This document shows, piece after piece, positions 63,302 to 64,000 of a stretch of 64,000 nucleotides of DNA (positions within the stretch are counted from its first letter, which is position 1; each line of letters starts with the position of its first letter). A program made the translations under genes and the position numbers. The notes under the pieces are model-generated. The model was not told the origin of the DNA, did no database searches, and worked only from the letters and a program-made list of their open reading frames with translations. Origin of the DNA: Prolixibacteraceae bacterium (lineage in GTDB: Bacteria; Bacteroidota; Bacteroidia; Bacteroidales; Prolixibacteraceae); NCBI GenBank assembly GCA_028683385.1, contig JAQUIJ010000004.1, forward strand, positions 275,416 to 339,415, given 5' to 3'.

Positions 63302-64000
63302 TTAAAGGTTTTGTTTGCGAATTAAATCTAATGCTGAACCGGCTTTAAACCAGTCGATTTGTTGTTGATTGTATGTGTGGTTCAATTTGATCGTATCTTG
63401 GGTTTGATCAGCATGAACGATTTCAAGTGTCAATTGCTTGCCGGGAGCAAATCCGCTCAGATCGATGAAATTAAAAGTATCATCTTCCTGAATCTTGTCG
63501 TAATCTGCTTCATTGGCGAAAGTCAGGCCGAGCATTCCCTGCTTTTTGAGGTTGGTTTCGTGGATGCGGGCAAACGATTTAACGATGACCGCTTTCACAC
63601 CCAAATGACGAGGTTCCATGGCGGCATGTTCGCGCGATGAGCCTTCACCATAATTCTGGTCACCAACAACGATCGTCGGCAAGCCAGCAGCCTTATATGC
63701 ACGCTGAACAGCGGGAACTTCTCCGTATTCGCCAGTCAGTTGATTTTTAACCTTGTTGGCTTGTTCGTTGAAGGCATTCACGGCGCCAATCAGCATGTTA
63801 TTTGAAATATTATCCAAATGGCCACGGAAACGCAACCAAGGACCAGCCATTGAAATGTGGTCGGTAGTACATTTGCCTTTTGCTTTGATCAACAATTTGG
63901 CACCTGTAATATTTTCGCCGTTCCATGCCGCGAATGGCTGAAGTAACTGAAGTCGGGAAGAATCGGGAGCGACTTTAACCACCACCGATGAACCGTTTTC
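63302..64000 (-). CDS. Aconitate hydratase, C-terminal part (runs off the window)
   Basis: Isomerises citrate to isocitrate. Only the C-terminal about 232 residues are present; the reading frame continues past position 64000. The swivel-domain sequence ([74 protein letters not shown]) closely resembles mitochondrial aconitase. First visible gene of the TCA operon. Confidence 0.95.
   Translation of the reverse strand, partial: ENGSSVVVKVAPDSSRLQLLQPFAAWNGENITGAKLLIKAKGKCTTDHISMAGPWLRFRGHLDNISNNMLIGAVNAFNEQANKVKNQLTGEYGEVPAVQRAYKAAGLPTIVVGDQNYGEGSSREHAAMEPRHLGVKAVIVKSFARIHETNLKKQGMLGLTFANEADYDKIQEDDTFNFIDLSGFAPGKQLTLEIVHADQTQDTIKLNHTYNQQQIDWFKAGSALDLIRKQNL

Overview
The window is a single chromosomal stretch from a member of the Bacteroidota, most likely an environmental Bacteroidales/Marinilabiliales-type organism (inference). 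The evidence is low G+C DNA, several promoter-like TTG / TAnnTTTG pairs, mostly weak Shine-Dalgarno sites, and families typical of the phylum: DUF4835, DUF3276/PUR, DUF3127, DUF5916, standalone MnmD, Bacteroidota-type omega subunit and LptD, and a complex I lacking NuoEFG. I see no insertion sequence, phage, CRISPR array or rRNA. One tRNA gene, Thr(CGU), is present.

Layout. 1-5.7 kb: cell envelope genes, with an MCE/MlaD-type lipid transport protein and an N-acetylmuramoyl-L-alanine amidase on the minus strand, divergent from an LptD-type protein. 5.9-14.2 kb: mixed housekeeping genes (REC-LuxR regulator, SSB-tailed DUF3127 protein, two FKBP isomerases, MnmD, threonylcarbamoyl-AMP synthase, a DUF2807-like adhesin, FolE, YwbE, a MOSC protein). 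14.3-17.9 kb: a three-gene biotin-dependent acyl-CoA (probably propionyl-CoA) carboxylase operon. 18.4-24.6 kb: DUF5916 barrel protein, MATE exporter, and a repeat-rich Ig-like lipoprotein ending in a CxxCH motif. 25.1-32.4 kb: a curli-type amyloid secretion locus with a LuxR-type regulator, three curlin-like proteins, CsgE, CsgF, a CsgG with an added barrel-like domain, and a lipoprotein. 32.4-42.7 kb: an 11-gene nuo operon. 43-46.7 kb: a double-propeller sensor kinase. 46.8-53.4 kb: tRNA-Thr, an alpha-oxoamine synthase-family enzyme, and the run bamD-rpoZ-coaBC-DUF4835-recN. 53.5-59.1 kb: alcohol dehydrogenase, a small Cys protein, ffh, folD, an M48 peptidase and a PUR-type protein. 59.3-64 kb: an operon for the oxidative branch of the TCA cycle (aconitase, two isocitrate dehydrogenases, citrate synthase).

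How the genes work together. The TCA operon runs from citrate to 2-oxoglutarate. Its two isocitrate dehydrogenases appear to use different cofactors: one is eukaryote-type and NADP-like, while the other is E. coli-like but carries residues of NAD-dependent enzymes. The nuo operon lacks the NADH-oxidising module, so its electron donor is probably not NADH. The curli locus looks self-contained, with subunits, chaperone, secretion channel and an adjacent regulator. Paired GTGAWWTCAC dyads upstream of it are candidate operators.

Most notable observations: the MCE protein and the adjacent amidase end in the same SPOR-like domain; the CsgG-barrel fusion with its accessory lipoprotein; the paired dyads upstream of the curli genes; the coenzyme residues of the two tandem isocitrate dehydrogenases; and the Ig-repeat lipoprotein with a terminal heme-binding motif.
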